From Undaria pinnatifida (taxonomy: Eukaryota; Sar; Phaeophyceae; Laminariales; Alariaceae): DNA of 64,000 bases. The translations under genes and the position numbers were made by a program. Positions 44,252 through 55,182 of this stretch are shown in pieces. Position 1 is the first letter of the stretch. Each line of letters starts with the position of its first letter. The notes beneath the pieces were generated by a model that saw only the letters and a program-made list of their open reading frames with translations, was not told the origin of the DNA and ran no database searches. The stretch is from assembly GCA_012845835.1 (NCBI GenBank), contig JABAKD010000002.1:3860001-3924000 (forward strand), in the 5' to 3' direction.

Positions 44252-46275
44252 TCATTCGTCCTTCTTACCCTTCTTCTCCCCCGCCCCGTCCCCCCCCGGG
44301 GCTGCTCGCTTCTCGCCCCTTCCCCCCCCCGCTCGCTCGTCTTTTCCACCCTTCTCGACCTTGTGCTCGAACTTGCAGTCCCCCCACTTTTCCATGTACG
44401 GACAGAGCTTGCCGCTCCTAGAGAAGAAACACTCCCTGCCCCCCCCCCCCCCTCCCCTTCTTCGCCCTTGCGTTCTCCCCCTGCACCCCTCTCGCCCCGC
44501 CCCGCTTCCCCCCGCCGGTGTCCCTCCTCGTACCCTCCCCCCCCCCTTTTTCTTCCTCCCCCAACTCTCCACTCACCCCCCCCCCTCATGTACAGCGGCG
44601 CCACATCCAGCCACGCCCGCGTTGCTTTAAACTCCGGGACTGGTAGGGGCCCGGCCTCTTCCGCCGTCGGCCACGTGTTCCCCCTCCGCTTCAGCCTCAG
44701 CGCTTGCGTCCGCACCTCTTCCCCCAACTCCGCTAGGTCCATATTGAATCGCGTCACGAACTCCTCCTGGAAGTACTCCGACTCTACCACCCTCCTGTTC
44801 GTCACGAAAAAATGATTTACCCCTTCCTTTACGCTGTGGAATGGTTTCCCCCATTGACTCTCCACCCTTCCCAACGCATCCCGCCCCATCTTCGTGTGCC
44901 CGTCCGTCGCTAACCTCGCCATGTACAGGATCACCCCCAGAGTAGCCTCCACCCTGTCTGGCAGGGCTGTCCCCCCCTCACTCCGGCGCTTCCCCGACTT
45001 CTCTGTCCTCGAATACATGGTCATGTCTAGGTCGGAAAAACGCATCAGGTCCCCCTCTCCTTTCCTGTTCATAAAGAACCGCTCACTACACAACGATGAC
45101 ATCGCCCGTTCCTTCACCGAACCCCATGGTGGTACTCCCCCGTCTGCCCTGATTACCCCCCACATGACCATCCCCATGTCCATCACCTGCGCCCATGACG
45201 ACGGTTCCGGCTCCCTGAAGTAACTGCTGGGCCCTGGACCCCCGTCCGCTCCCGTTTCGCCCCGCTTCCACCCTTCACCCCCAAACCTTTCTCGCCTTCC
45301 CCACCCCGGTGCCACCTCCTTGTCCGCCCATCTTCGCTTCTCATTAGCCCTTCCTCTCGTCGTCCCCCAGTAGCCGTCTTCGGCCATTTGCCTCGTCCAT
45401 GCTCCTCTACCCTTTTCGTCACTAAACCACCAATCTTCTTCTGCTGCCCTATCCCTGTGCTGGCGTTTCCCTTCTCCCCCCTGTATCCACCCTCCATGTT
45501 CCGGTCCTCCCCTCCTGCCTCCCCAATATCCGCCCTCGGCTGAAGGTTCTGTGATCGGACCTCCACCCCTTCCTTCCCACCCTTCTCCGTGTTCCTGTCC
45601 CATCTGCCTCCAGTAGCCGTCCTCAGCTGTGGGCTCTATTTGCGGGCCCCTGCCTCCTGCTTCCCATCTCCCGACCTCTTGGTTTTGGCTTCGTCGTTCG
45701 GCGGCATTCTTTGAGAGGAACATTTGTCTCGTTCTTCCCCTAGCTTCCCCGGCCTCCGTGTCATGTGAAACCCCCCTGCGTTCGCAGGGGTGGCCCATGT
45801 TTCTCCGTCCCTCCGGCTGGTGGTGCCGGTCTTGCCTCCTCGGCTCTTTGTGCTGCTCCTGCTGTTGTGGGTTACTCGCAGGTTCATCCATTTCGGTCAT
45901 GTCCTTACTCGTGTCTCTCGCGCGCATCCGTCTACCAACCTCCTTTTCGACCTCGCTCTCAAATATTGCCTTCCACCTCTCTTCCGCCCTTCTACTCTCA
46001 CTCTCATCTCTTTCCCTTCCCAGTTCTTCCTGACGTTGGTTCTCACCGTTACCCTCCTTGTCGGCGCCTGCTGTTTGGTCCCCCGGCTTCCGTATCTCCC
46101 GCACGTGCTCGTCACTCCCCTTCGATCTCCTTGCTTCCTCCCTCCTCTCCAGCTCTTCTTTCCGCATGCACTCCGTCTCTTCCAGCTCCTTCCGCAGCTT
46201 CCTGATCTTCACCTGGAAACTTGCTTCCCGTTCCTGTGATGATGACATGTCCTCGTACACCTCCCTCCCAGCCAT
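44252..46275 (-). CDS. Gag-like ORF1 of the Ngaro-like element
   Basis: The ORF starts at 46275 (MAGREVYEDMSSSQ), 8 bases inside the A1 repeat. Residues about 15-120 are highly charged and likely coiled coil. A Gly/Trp/Arg-rich middle has repeated EDGYWG-type segments (about residues 200-340). A more ordered region from about 400 to 560 resembles a capsid core in length, though I recognise no named domain. In the same frame the ORF continues to 44056, but near 44440 a long G run changes frame, and the alternative frame (to 44252) encodes CFFSRSGKLCPYMEKWGDC followed by KFEH, a Cys3His knuckle (C-x8-C-x8-C-x3-H). I infer that the intact protein ended with this zinc finger, as gag proteins commonly do. 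Confidence 0.6.
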
Positions 46276-46283
46276 GATTCAGA

Positions 46284-46582
46284 TTGCGATTGGTGTCTCC
46301 CCGTGCCACCTCTCTCCCCTTTACCCCTGCTGACGTCTTCTCCCTACTGCTACTGCTGCTGCTGTCGCTGCCGCGTGGGCGCTACTCCCTTCTTCCTCTA
46401 CCGTGCGTTGTGTCAGCTACTCGCTGCTGGTGTGCTGCTGCTGTGCTACGTTGTTGCTGCTGAAGTCCTCCTATTTTTGCTATCCCGCCCCCTGGAACCA
46501 CCCCCCCCCTCCTATGCTACCCGGATCTCCGATATTTCCTCTTCGTTCCGCCAAACTCCAGACTGTTCCGACATTCTTACAT
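46284..46582 (-). repeat. Split direct repeat A1 (5' end of the element)
   Basis: Copy of 38775-39085 at the transcription-start end. ORF1 begins immediately inside it. It probably holds the promoter, although no TATA box is evident. Confidence 0.85.
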
Positions 46583-46588
46583 ATTTTT

Positions 46589-46798
46589 TTTGGAGGAAAG
46601 ATGCGGTTTACTTGTTGTTCGCGCCTGGGAGAGACACACCTGCAGCCACATGGCCAGCACGCACACAGCACATGACTGTCCAACAGCACACACACAACTA
46701 ACCGCTGCACGTATGAAGCCTCCATCGCGGCACCATGAATAACGAACGTCCGCGACAGCTGGATTAGCCCTTTGACAGACCGACGTCCCTGCTCTCGA
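46589..46798. repeat. Right half of the interrupted host repeat
   Basis: Matches 36910-37118, from TTTTGGAGGAAAGATGCGG to GACGTCCCTGCTCTCGA. Confidence 0.8.
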
Positions 46799-48236
46799 GA
46801 ACAGGGCAAGATGTGTGTCTGTTGCTTGGTTTCAGTTGATGACGGCACACCACAGTGGTAGCTAGCTGGAGTACAGCAGTCAGTCATTCCTCTGTTATGT
46901 AAACCTCCTTGCCTGCGTTCGTTGCTCGGCCTCGATCGCATTTATTTAGACTGTGTCTATCGCCAAGCTACCCCAACAGCAGTAACCACGTAAACAAAGC
47001 AAAACTCAAAGCATGACCCATCGAGGCTTCCGCGCGTTTATACTGTGGCGGGCAGTTGTTGCAGGCAACGTTATCTGGCCCATGCCGTGCATGCCTCGTC
47101 TCACACCCCTGGCTGCTGGTGCCCTACGCTGCTCTGGGTCTCGGACGGGACGGGGCAAATAATCTTGCTTTGTCCATTTTTCTTTTTTTCTTTCTGTCCT
47201 GCCGTCGACGCCACATGTTAAATTAAAGGTGGGGGACACAGAGTGCCCCCTGCAGGTCTGCCAATTGAGCAGGTCCTCGGAGAGTACTCACTTTCGTTCC
47301 TTCGTAGAGATGTAGCTTTATTCGTTTCCACCAGAGCCCGGGATAGCTTCTGAGATCGGAGGCACGTGTCTCCGATCTACTTCCTAACTTTCCCGAAAAT
47401 AACACGCCCACCTTATCATACGAAACCCATCCAAATGATCTCAAATTCGGATACTTACAGGCCTTTCGAGGCCGTATCTTAACATCGTCTCGAGTCTTGG
47501 GCCCTTGATGACTCGAGTGTGGAGAAAACGCCATAGTCAGTTTTAGACAGCACAAAGTGGTCGCTGGTCTCTGGTCTCTTTTATTGGTCTCTGGTCTGTT
47601 TTGTTGTGTTCTCGTACCCGGTATACGACCGTAGCATTTTACTTGCTTCATACCTTGCTTAATTGCGATTGTTTGGTTCACCCTGTCTCACAATCTGAGG
47701 CTCCCGTGAAATTGCACGTACGTGCAAAGTTTTTTAGATTTGCACGTAAATTCGATAGCGATTTATGTATGGCGGCTCCTTATGTGAAGGTCCGCACAAA
47801 ATGACGGTTGCGCTGCCCAGACCAACCCGACCCCAGGCCCGACCCTAATTCTAACCCTTACCCTAACCCTAACCCCAACCCAACCCTTCGGGGGGCTCGA
47901 GGTCTCTCGAGGTCGGCAGGGGCAGTACTGAGCTTACATACAAATCTGAAAACCTTCCACGTACTTGCAATTAAACGGCCTGGTGCACAATCTGTGACCA
48001 AACAATAATAAGTTGTATATGCCACCGCAAAATTCCGAAATTCACTATCAAGTACCGTTTGGAAATGATGCCAATTTTGTAAATCATCCAGGCGTTGCAG
48101 ACATTGGTTAAGATGCAACCAAAATCTCCGTAATTCCTCCTCGACATGCGGTATTTTTGCAACTTCTCGCTTGTCTCGCTCGGCATCCGTCCGCGTTCAC
48201 GTCGATGTGCGGAACGGACCCGGGCAGGGCGAGGGG
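46799..48236. other. Intergenic region with a telomere-like block
   Basis: CTAACCCTTACCCTAACCCT at 47850 is followed by TCGGGGGGCTCGAGG, the same pairing as at 15.9 and 17.0 kb. A TGTTAAATTAAAGGTGGGGG start at 47217 could be an LTR end, but no partner is seen. Confidence 0.45.
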
Positions 48237-48240
48237 TTTT

Positions 48241-48618
48241 TGTTATAAGGCTTAGTTTGGGTAAGCTATTGGTTAACCAGTTGCAAGTGGTCAAACGGAC
48301 TAATACCCCACTAAAGTCCTTAACAAATGGCGTCGTCGACAGACCATGGGTTTTTGGGTCGTGGGTTCGATCCCCACATCCACCATAATAATAAACTTTT
48401 TCAGATTTCCCCATGGCGAACTTGAAAAATACTCTTCCTGGTACCCCAGGGAATGAAACGGCTTGGATATATTGACAGGTCCGCCCGTATATCCGGCCGA
48501 CCTGCTATCCCGCCGTTTCAGGGGGGGAGAGTGTTGTAAGGCTTAGTTTGGGTAAGCTACGATTGGTTAACCAGTTGCAAGTGGTCAAACGGACTAATAC
48601 CCCACTAATTCCTTAACA
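48241..48618 (+). mobile_element. TRIM copy 2 (left member of an abutting pair)
   Basis: LTRs at 48241-48325 and 48532-48618. The primer-binding site TGGCGTCGTCG is at 48328-48338 and the purine tract AGGGGGGGAGAG at 48520-48531. The interior after the binding site contains a T-arm-like GTGGGTTCGATCCCCAC in the sense direction, followed by about 150 bp shared with copy 1 (ACGGCTTGGA, GACAGGTCCGCC, GCTATCCCGCCGTTT). The right LTR carries a 4-bp insertion (CTACGATTGG). Confidence 0.88.
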
Positions 48619-48990
48619 TGTTATAAGGCTTAGTTTGGGTAAGCTATTGGTTAACCAGTTGCAAGTGGTCAAACGGACTAATACCCCACTAATTCCTTAA
48701 CAAATGGCGTCGTCGACAGACCATGGGTTTTTGGGTCGTGGGTTCGATCCCCACCATCCACAATAATAAACTTTTCAGACTTTCCCCGTGTCGAACTTGA
48801 AAAACACTCTCCCTGGTATCCCCAGGAAATGAAACGGCTTGGGTAAATGACAGGTCCGCCCGTGTATCCGGCCGACCTGCTATCCCGCCGTTTAAGGGGG
48901 GGAGAGTGTTATAAGGCTTAGTTTGGGTAAGCTATTGGTTAACCAGTTGCAAGTGGTCAAACGGACTAATACCCCACTAATTCCTTAACA
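48619..48990 (+). mobile_element. TRIM copy 3 (right member of an abutting pair)
   Basis: LTRs at 48619-48702 and 48907-48990, primer-binding site at 48705-48715, purine tract at 48894-48906. Its left LTR starts at the base after copy 2 ends (AACA|TGTT). TTTT occurs before copy 2 (48237-48240) and after copy 3 (48991-48994), so the pair as a whole is bounded by one target duplication. Confidence 0.85.
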
Positions 48991-49164
48991 TTTTGGAGCC
49001 ACCCCCCGAAGGCGGCGCTCAAACGAAGCTATATTCGACCGAGAACTCCAGATCCACGAATCGCATACTTCGACCAAGGAGACAAGAAAAAACTCCTGAC
49101 CAAATCTCTGAAACCAAAAAACAGTTTTATATATAGACTAGACTATGTATATAGACGATGTAAG

Positions 49165-49866
49165 TTGGGCTGTGGGGGGAAGAAAATCGAGAAAATAATG
49201 ACTTGGTTGATGTAGGGTGATAGCCAAGTTTGCGAGGGAGAAAAAGACATAGTAGAATCCCACATGAAAAAATTGAACAATCGACCAGGCAGCCAGGACA
49301 CCAACACATCGAGGCACACATCGTCTTCCACACACAAGGCATCCCGGACACACCAGACGGCATCCACAACACTCAAGCACTCTCCCGAAGAGGCTGCCAG
49401 GTTCCTGGTGGACGCTTTGCGGGATTGCCCACGGCAGACAGGCTGACGCGTTGTCAAGAGTGCCCGAAGCGCCCCAAATTTAGCTCTTTGCTACGAACAC
49501 GTAACAGCCAGCAAACAATTTTCGAAATCAGACGGCTCGTCTCACATTCTTTGGAGACCGGCGAGCTGTGGCCCACATACAAACGCAACGCACCACAAGC
49601 GCTCCACCCACGCCAACGCCACAGGTGCGGAAGACTCTCCCGGCTCTATTCCTGGCCCCCAGCAAGGCCTGTTTGCAGCTCACCAACAGCAGCAGTAGAG
49701 TGGCCTTTCGGCGTTTTTTCATTTTTCGAGCAGTCTGCTCAAGAAGAATCAAAATGCCACACCCGTACATGAAACCCCCGCAAAAAAAACAGTTTGAATT
49801 TTATAAACCTCGGAGATCGGAATCCAGGACGACACCAAGCAAGGCAGACCAGAGACACGGTGCGTC
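49165..49866. repeat. Left arm of a 0.7-kb inverted repeat
   Basis: Begins TTGGGCTGTGGGGGGAAGAA and is the inverted copy of 53062-53772 over its whole length, with scattered differences and small indels. Both arms contain open frames but none that I recognise. No clear target duplication is seen at the outer ends. Confidence 0.8.
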
Positions 49867-50959
49867 TTTCGTCACGCGGGAGCAGCCCGTCTCCACGCCT
49901 GAGGCAGCCGGTCTCCACTCTTGAAGAAGCCGGTCTCCACCTTTTTGAAGCCTCGAGTTACCCTCTCAAATCCACCTTGTGTCCTGCCTGCGCGGTCGTT
50001 TCCCATGTTACACCATCGGTGTATCGGCCACTTCCGGGTTTGCAAGGAGGATGGCACAGATTCAACCCTTGGTCTCCGGCTAGACGATCCAGCCAGAAGT
50101 TTGTGGTTCGCGAGACATCGCCCGGATGACCAGGAGTGCTCACGGAAACACTTGAAAGTTTCATAATTTATTGATGTTTGACACAAGATCGACAAGAAGA
50201 TCGGGAATACGGATCTTGCCTTTAAATATCCACTATTAATATTAATACTGCTGCTGTACGTCGATGACCCGTCCTAGGTGTGTGCTTCTAAATGGTTTCA
50301 TGTTGTTTATTTCTCTGTCCCGTCTCACCCCTGCTCTGTCATGAAACCCAATCCAACCAAACTCTCCGCACACATCAAAAACCATAATCAGATCCTTCAA
50401 ATCTTTTTGTGTTTTTCCCAGCAGTTGAGCACATCATCATCATCAGCAGCAGTTGAGCACATCATCAACAACCCCAGCAGTTGAGCACAAATCAACACAC
50501 GAGAGAGAGTGACAGAAAATCGCGCCGCAGTCACTCACACAGCAGCAGCAGCACAACGGCCCTTACGAAGTCAGTTGTCAGCGTCGATGGTAGGAACCGG
50601 TCGGTGGGCTCCCTGCCATGTATGCTGATACCCTGCCGTGATTTTTGTTGCTGTGCGATTCTCCGTTCTGCAACAATACCTCTTGTTCATACTCCTAATC
50701 TTCCCAGAATGTTGAAAAAAAAAAACTGCAGCTCAACGGGCAGCATGACGAGAAGATTGATTGTTATGTGTGTTGAGTACACCCGGCGTCCGTGCTTATT
50801 ATTCATCGTAGACACATACATACAAAATATGTGTGAGGCAGGGTAACCAAACAATCGCAATGATTAATCAACATAAAGCAAGTGAAATGCCGGCGTACCG
50901 GGCACAACAGCACAACAAAACGAACGAGACCAGAACGTAAGAAAAAAATGTAAACTAAA

Positions 50960-51035
50960 AAAGACACCAGGGGTTCTGAAGAATATGATGCAAGGACGCC
51001 AGGGGTTCTGAAGAATATGATGCAAGGACGCCAGA
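50960..51035 (+). repeat. Two-copy 37-bp tandem repeat
   Basis: CCAGGGGTTCTGAAGAATAT to GCAAGGACG, twice. Confidence 0.88.
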
Positions 51036-51299
51036 ACAGCTGCAAGAGAATCAACCTACGTGCCGATGAAGAGACACAGCTTACTGTTGCACGGACGAGA
51101 CAGCAGGAAAAAGAAGATACCGGCATCAAGTAAGGCCGACGGTGGGGAGAGAAAACAAGGGAATAAAGAGAGAAAAAAAGCAATAAAAATGAACAAAGCA
51201 AGCAAGACAACAAGTAAGATTCACTACTGCCGCGTTCGCGCTCCTCCCGTTGAACTCGATGAGTACAAGCAAAGCAAAACACTACCGCTCACAATAAGG

Positions 51300-53050
51300 T
51301 TTAGGGCATTACTGTACTTGAACACGCTCCACGTTTTGCCGAACCGGTACCTTGCCAAACTATGTACCATTTAGATTCGGCGTTCGTCCACAGCTGTGTC
51401 GGTACGCCCCCCCCCCCCCCCCAGTTCTTGTTGCTGTTTTTGGCGTCCACTGTTGCGTGGATTGGCCAGCTCTTGTCCGCCTCGGTCCTGTGCCATTTCA
51501 TCATGAAGCGGTCCGCCGCGTCGATGACCCCCCGGTACCCGTTTCCACTCTTCTTAGCCGCCCTCGACCATAGCGCACTCTTTACTCCTAACAGCAAAGG
51601 GGGGTTGTCCCTTGACCCCTCGGTGGCTGTGAATGCTTTGATATCGTATGCTCGAGATTGGGTCCAGTTCCTTTCTGGTCGGCCTGGTCCCGAATTGTCC
51701 CCACACCAACCATCGTCCCGAACATTACGCGATGGGTCAGCCGCTCAGTTGTCGTCCTTTCTGCGGATCCCGCAAAGAGAAGGTGGCTTTTTCGGGTGGT
51801 CGTCTGAACGCTCTCACATTGTGTCTTGACGGTCTTGGCGGTCGATATGTGGTGGTGGGCGCTTTGTCGGCGCTGGAAGCCAATAATATCCGTTAGGAGG
51901 ACGTTTTAGTGTTCCGTTCGAAGGTCAGCGAAGTGCCCCTGGCCAAGATTCCGAGCCACACGCCCATACAGCAGGGTGTTCATCACCTCGATCCTCAACA
52001 GGCGCAATTTTAGTGTGAGCGAAACATCTTCCATATCGTACAGCTCCTGCTTGAAACGATCGTAGCATGTCCCGCTTGAGACGATCGTAGTATGCCCACG
52101 CGAGTCGGACCCGTCGTTAGTTTATGGCATGATATCGGCGCTTGCGGTGATAAGACCGCGCCCAGGTACAGAAAATGCATGGTCTACATATCTCTGGCCC
52201 GCCGCTTCGACAACGAGCGGTGGGGCCGGGAGAACCTTGTTGAGTGTGCGGAGCAGCATTGTCTCCGTTTTCGTTTCGGGCACGGTGAGATCTGCTGACT
52301 CGAAACCGGTCACAATGACACTCATCTTCGCAAGGTTTTTTGTTGATTTAGACACAATGCCTGTATCGTAGGCGTACAGCGTACCACAGACTGACATCCG
52401 TACACATGTCAGTGGTTCAATCTCCAACCTGCCCTCCCCGAAGTCCTCCTCGAGGTGCACCAAGTCCCTCAAAATGTCTGGATCCTCCCTGAAACTTTAC
52501 CGTTGTTTTCGCGTCTACTCAAGGAGACCGCGCGCGGGAGGTGGTGGATCTCAAGAGACTGCTGTCATGACAGTGCCATGCCGTCGTTCCTGCCGACGAC
52601 CACGTTCTCATGCACAAATATCGGGCAAACGGATGACGCTGCAGAAGCTCTCGTTTAGAAAAAAGTACGAGGTGCCTGCTGGAATATTTGCGCCGCCGAG
52701 CTAAAGCCGTTGTTGGTGCTCGACAGAGCGGCGCCACCGGGTAAGCAGAGGACCTCCCAGGAAAGATCGGAGCATATGGCGAGAGGAAAGAGGTTTGCAA
52801 GGAGGCGCGGTGAACCGCGGGCGCATGTACCACACTGGGTGACGAAGGCCGTATGCTTCAGCTCTTCGGTCACAGCGATAATTGCGAAAACATTTCAGCC
52901 ATGCCATCAAGGGCGTAGACTGCTACATCTCCCCCGTCGAAGCTGACGCACAGATCGATGTGATGGAAACGATGTTCACTCGAAGGGGCAAGACGTGTCA
53001 CGTATAGGCGACCCAGACTCCGATTGATCGTACTCGGGGTGAGCGTGTTC
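51300..53050 (-). pseudogene. LINE (Jockey-like) reverse transcriptase relic, 3' half
   Basis: Read leftwards in several frames. First comes a degraded palm region (about 53050-52500). Next is VCGTLYAYDTGIVSKSTKNL (about 52400), where Y-A-D-D has become Y-A-Y-D. Then ETKTETMLLRT, QRYVDHAF and LITASADIMP (52320-52130). Further on are pieces with thumb and C-terminal similarity, such as an LGQGHF-type segment and FQRRQ. The end is LLLGVKSALWSRAAKKSGNG with a KWHRTEAD segment near 51400. The motif order is that of ORF2 of Jockey-like non-LTR elements common in heterokont genomes. Frameshifts, stops and the lost catalytic Asp show that it is dead. Confidence 0.75.
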
Positions 53051-53061
53051 CTCTAAGAGAG

Positions 53062-53772
53062 GACGCACCGTGTCTCTGGTCTGCCTTGCTTGGTGTCGTC
53101 CTGTCTTCCGATGTCCGAGCTTTGGAAATTCAAACTGTTCGGGTTTTCATGTACGGGTGTAGCTTTTTGATTCTTCTTGAGCAGACTGCTCGAAAAATTA
53201 AAAAACGCCGAAAGGCCACTCTACTGCTGCTGTTGGTGGGCTGCAAACAGGCTTTGCTGCGGGCCAGGGGTAGAGCCGGGAGAGTCTTCCGCACCTGTGG
53301 CGTTGGCGTGGGTGGAGTGCTTGTGGTGCGTTGCGTTTGTATGTGGGCCACAGCTCGCCGGTCTCCAAAGAATGTGAGACGAGCCTTCTGATTTCGAAAA
53401 TTGTTTGCTGGCTGTTACGTGTTCGTAGCAAAGAGCTAAATTTGGGGCGCATCGGGCACGCTTGATGACGCGCGTCAGCCTGTCTGCCGTGGGCAATCCC
53501 GCAGAGCGTCCACCAGGAACCTGGCAGCCTCTTCGGGAGAGTGCTTGAGTATTGTGGGTGCCGTCTGGTGTGTCCGGGATGCCCCGTGGAAGACAACGTG
53601 TGCCTCCATGTATGTGTTGGTGTCCTGGCTTCTTGGTCGATTGTTCAATTTTTTCATGTATGTACATTGTGGGCTTCTACTAAATGTTTTTTTTCCCCTC
53701 GCAAACTGGCCCATCACCCTACATTAACCAAGTGTTATTATTTTCTCGGTTTTCTTCCCCCCACAGCCCAAA
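53062..53772. repeat. Right arm of a 0.7-kb inverted repeat
   Basis: Inverted copy of 49165-49866, ending CCCCCCACAGCCCAA. The 3.2 kb between the arms contains a LINE relic. Confidence 0.8.
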
Positions 53773-53789
53773 TTACGATTTAAAATCCT

Positions 53790-54024
53790 TAATGCAAGTA
53801 GATTATCTGGGAGCTCAAGATACTCCCCAGAAAAAAAACTGATCTGGGAAGAAAATTAAAACTGCTACTACCTGATGATGAATCTGATGGAAAAATCTCA
53901 TGGCCTAGGTAAAAAACAAAAATCATGCAAAAAATGGCCCCTTTTCGACCACTTTGAGTTAAGGAGCCCCGTCGTTCAGAAAACATTCCAGGCAAAAAGC
54001 TATACCTATATCGTAGCACGCGTC
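53790..54024 (+). mobile_element. M1 MITE, 5'-truncated
   Basis: Starts within GGGAGCTCAAGATACTCCCC and ends CGTAGCACGCGTC. It begins right after the 0.7-kb inverted-repeat arm. Confidence 0.72.
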
Positions 54025-54179
54025 TTGTGTCAGACGAAAATGTCCTCCGTTATGTTTGTCCAGGACTACTAGGTACGGAGCCGCTTGTGGGGGATTGGAT
54101 CGAACCCCCGGTGCATGCATTGAAAAACGTGAAACCCCCCGCGACACACGTAGCCGTGGTCTTGGGTTCAGCAACAACT

Positions 54180-54446
54180 GACGCGTGCTAGGATACAGGT
54201 CCTAGCCCTTTCGTCTGAAATGGTTTCCGAAGTGACGGGGCTCCTTAACCCCAAATCGTCGGATATAGGCCACTGTATTTATTTGCATGATTCTGTACCT
54301 AGGCCATGAGATTATTCATCCGGTAGCATTTTTATATTATTACTCCCGATCAGTTTTTGGGTTAGGAATTTGGCATGCCTTAACTTCCTAAACTGAGGAA
54401 CCTAGAAAAAAAAAGTGGTGCACCTCTCTCTAGCGTAGCACGCGTC
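54180..54446 (-). mobile_element. M1 MITE
   Basis: GACGCGTGCTAGGATACAGG to GCGTAGCACGCGTC, complete. Confidence 0.76.
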
Positions 54447-54839
54447 AACACAGCCATTCAGACAATTACTTCGACAAAAAATGTGTTGCTAGCATCCCCC
54501 TGCCCGAACCACGCGTCTACATTATTTCTCGTTTTCCTAACCTAACAAAAAAAAATCGTCGAGAACCCAGAAAATACGGCGTGGTATATATATATTGGGA
54601 AGCAGGGTTGGCAGTATAAAGTGTTATCCCCTACCGTAACCGAAGCACGCGTCTATATTATCATCTAATAATGCTTTCCTAGCCCAAAACAAAAAAGTCA
54701 ACAGTTGTCAAACCCAGAAAACACGGCGGTGGTGCTGGGAAGCAGGTTGGCTGGAGAATCCCGTCACATGGTTGGAGTGACTTTGCACCTAAAGGCTATA
54801 ATATAATAATAATGCATGGTAGTGGGGGGGTCAACCATA

Positions 54840-55129
54840 GACGCATGCTACGACAGAGAGGCAGCGCGTTTGGCATGAAAATGTTTCTGAATTTGACGGA
54901 GCTCTTCCTTCACCCAAAATCTTCGGAAATAGGCCATTTTTTTTTTTCTTCCACGTCATTCTTATTGTTGTGTACCTCAGCCATGCATGGGGTTTTTCAT
55001 CCGGTTTCAGCTAGTAGTTATAGTTTTCTCCAAATTTACAAATCAGTTTTTGCGAGAGGTCTTAAGCTCCCAAATTGAGGAACCTTGCGGAAAAAAAAAC
55101 AGGTGCGCCTCTAGTGTAGCACACGCGTC
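54840..55129 (-). mobile_element. M1 MITE
   Basis: GACGCATGCTACGACAGAGA to GTGTAGCACACGCGTC, complete. Confidence 0.76.
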
Positions 55130-55182
55130 CCTACTATATCTACTACCGGGTTTAGTTTTCACTACTAGGCTCGCAAGAGTCA

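Larger units (their letters stand above)
38506..46582 (-). mobile_element. Ngaro/PAT-like tyrosine-recombinase retrotransposon with split direct repeats
   Basis: This 8.1-kb element reads on the minus strand. Its coding region carries a gag-like ORF, a repeat-rich region fused to reverse transcriptase and RNase H, and a tyrosine recombinase; no DDE integrase or protease is visible. The ends are split direct repeats in the order A1-ORFs-B1-A2-B2 (A1 46582-46284; B1 39293-39085; A2 39085-38775; B2 38725-38506). That arrangement is diagnostic of PAT and Ngaro elements, as opposed to the inverted ends of DIRS1. No target duplication is seen, as expected for recombinase-mediated insertion. It interrupts a host repeat whose uninterrupted paralogue lies at 36672-37118. 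Repeat copies are nearly identical, so the insertion looks young, although three G-run frame changes break the ORFs. Confidence 0.88.

Noticed and set aside
42402-44630. 742-codon proline-rich ORF on the plus strand
   Set aside because: It lies opposite the coding strand of the Ngaro-like element and arises from the C-rich complement of Gly-rich codons; no domain and no separate support.
47217-47700. Solo LTR starting TGTTAAATTAAAGG
   Set aside because: No second copy, no clear CA end and no target duplication in the window.
54065-54165. tRNA gene suggested by GGGGGTTCGATCC on the minus strand
   Set aside because: No matching D arm or acceptor stem; a chance or very old box-B-like match.
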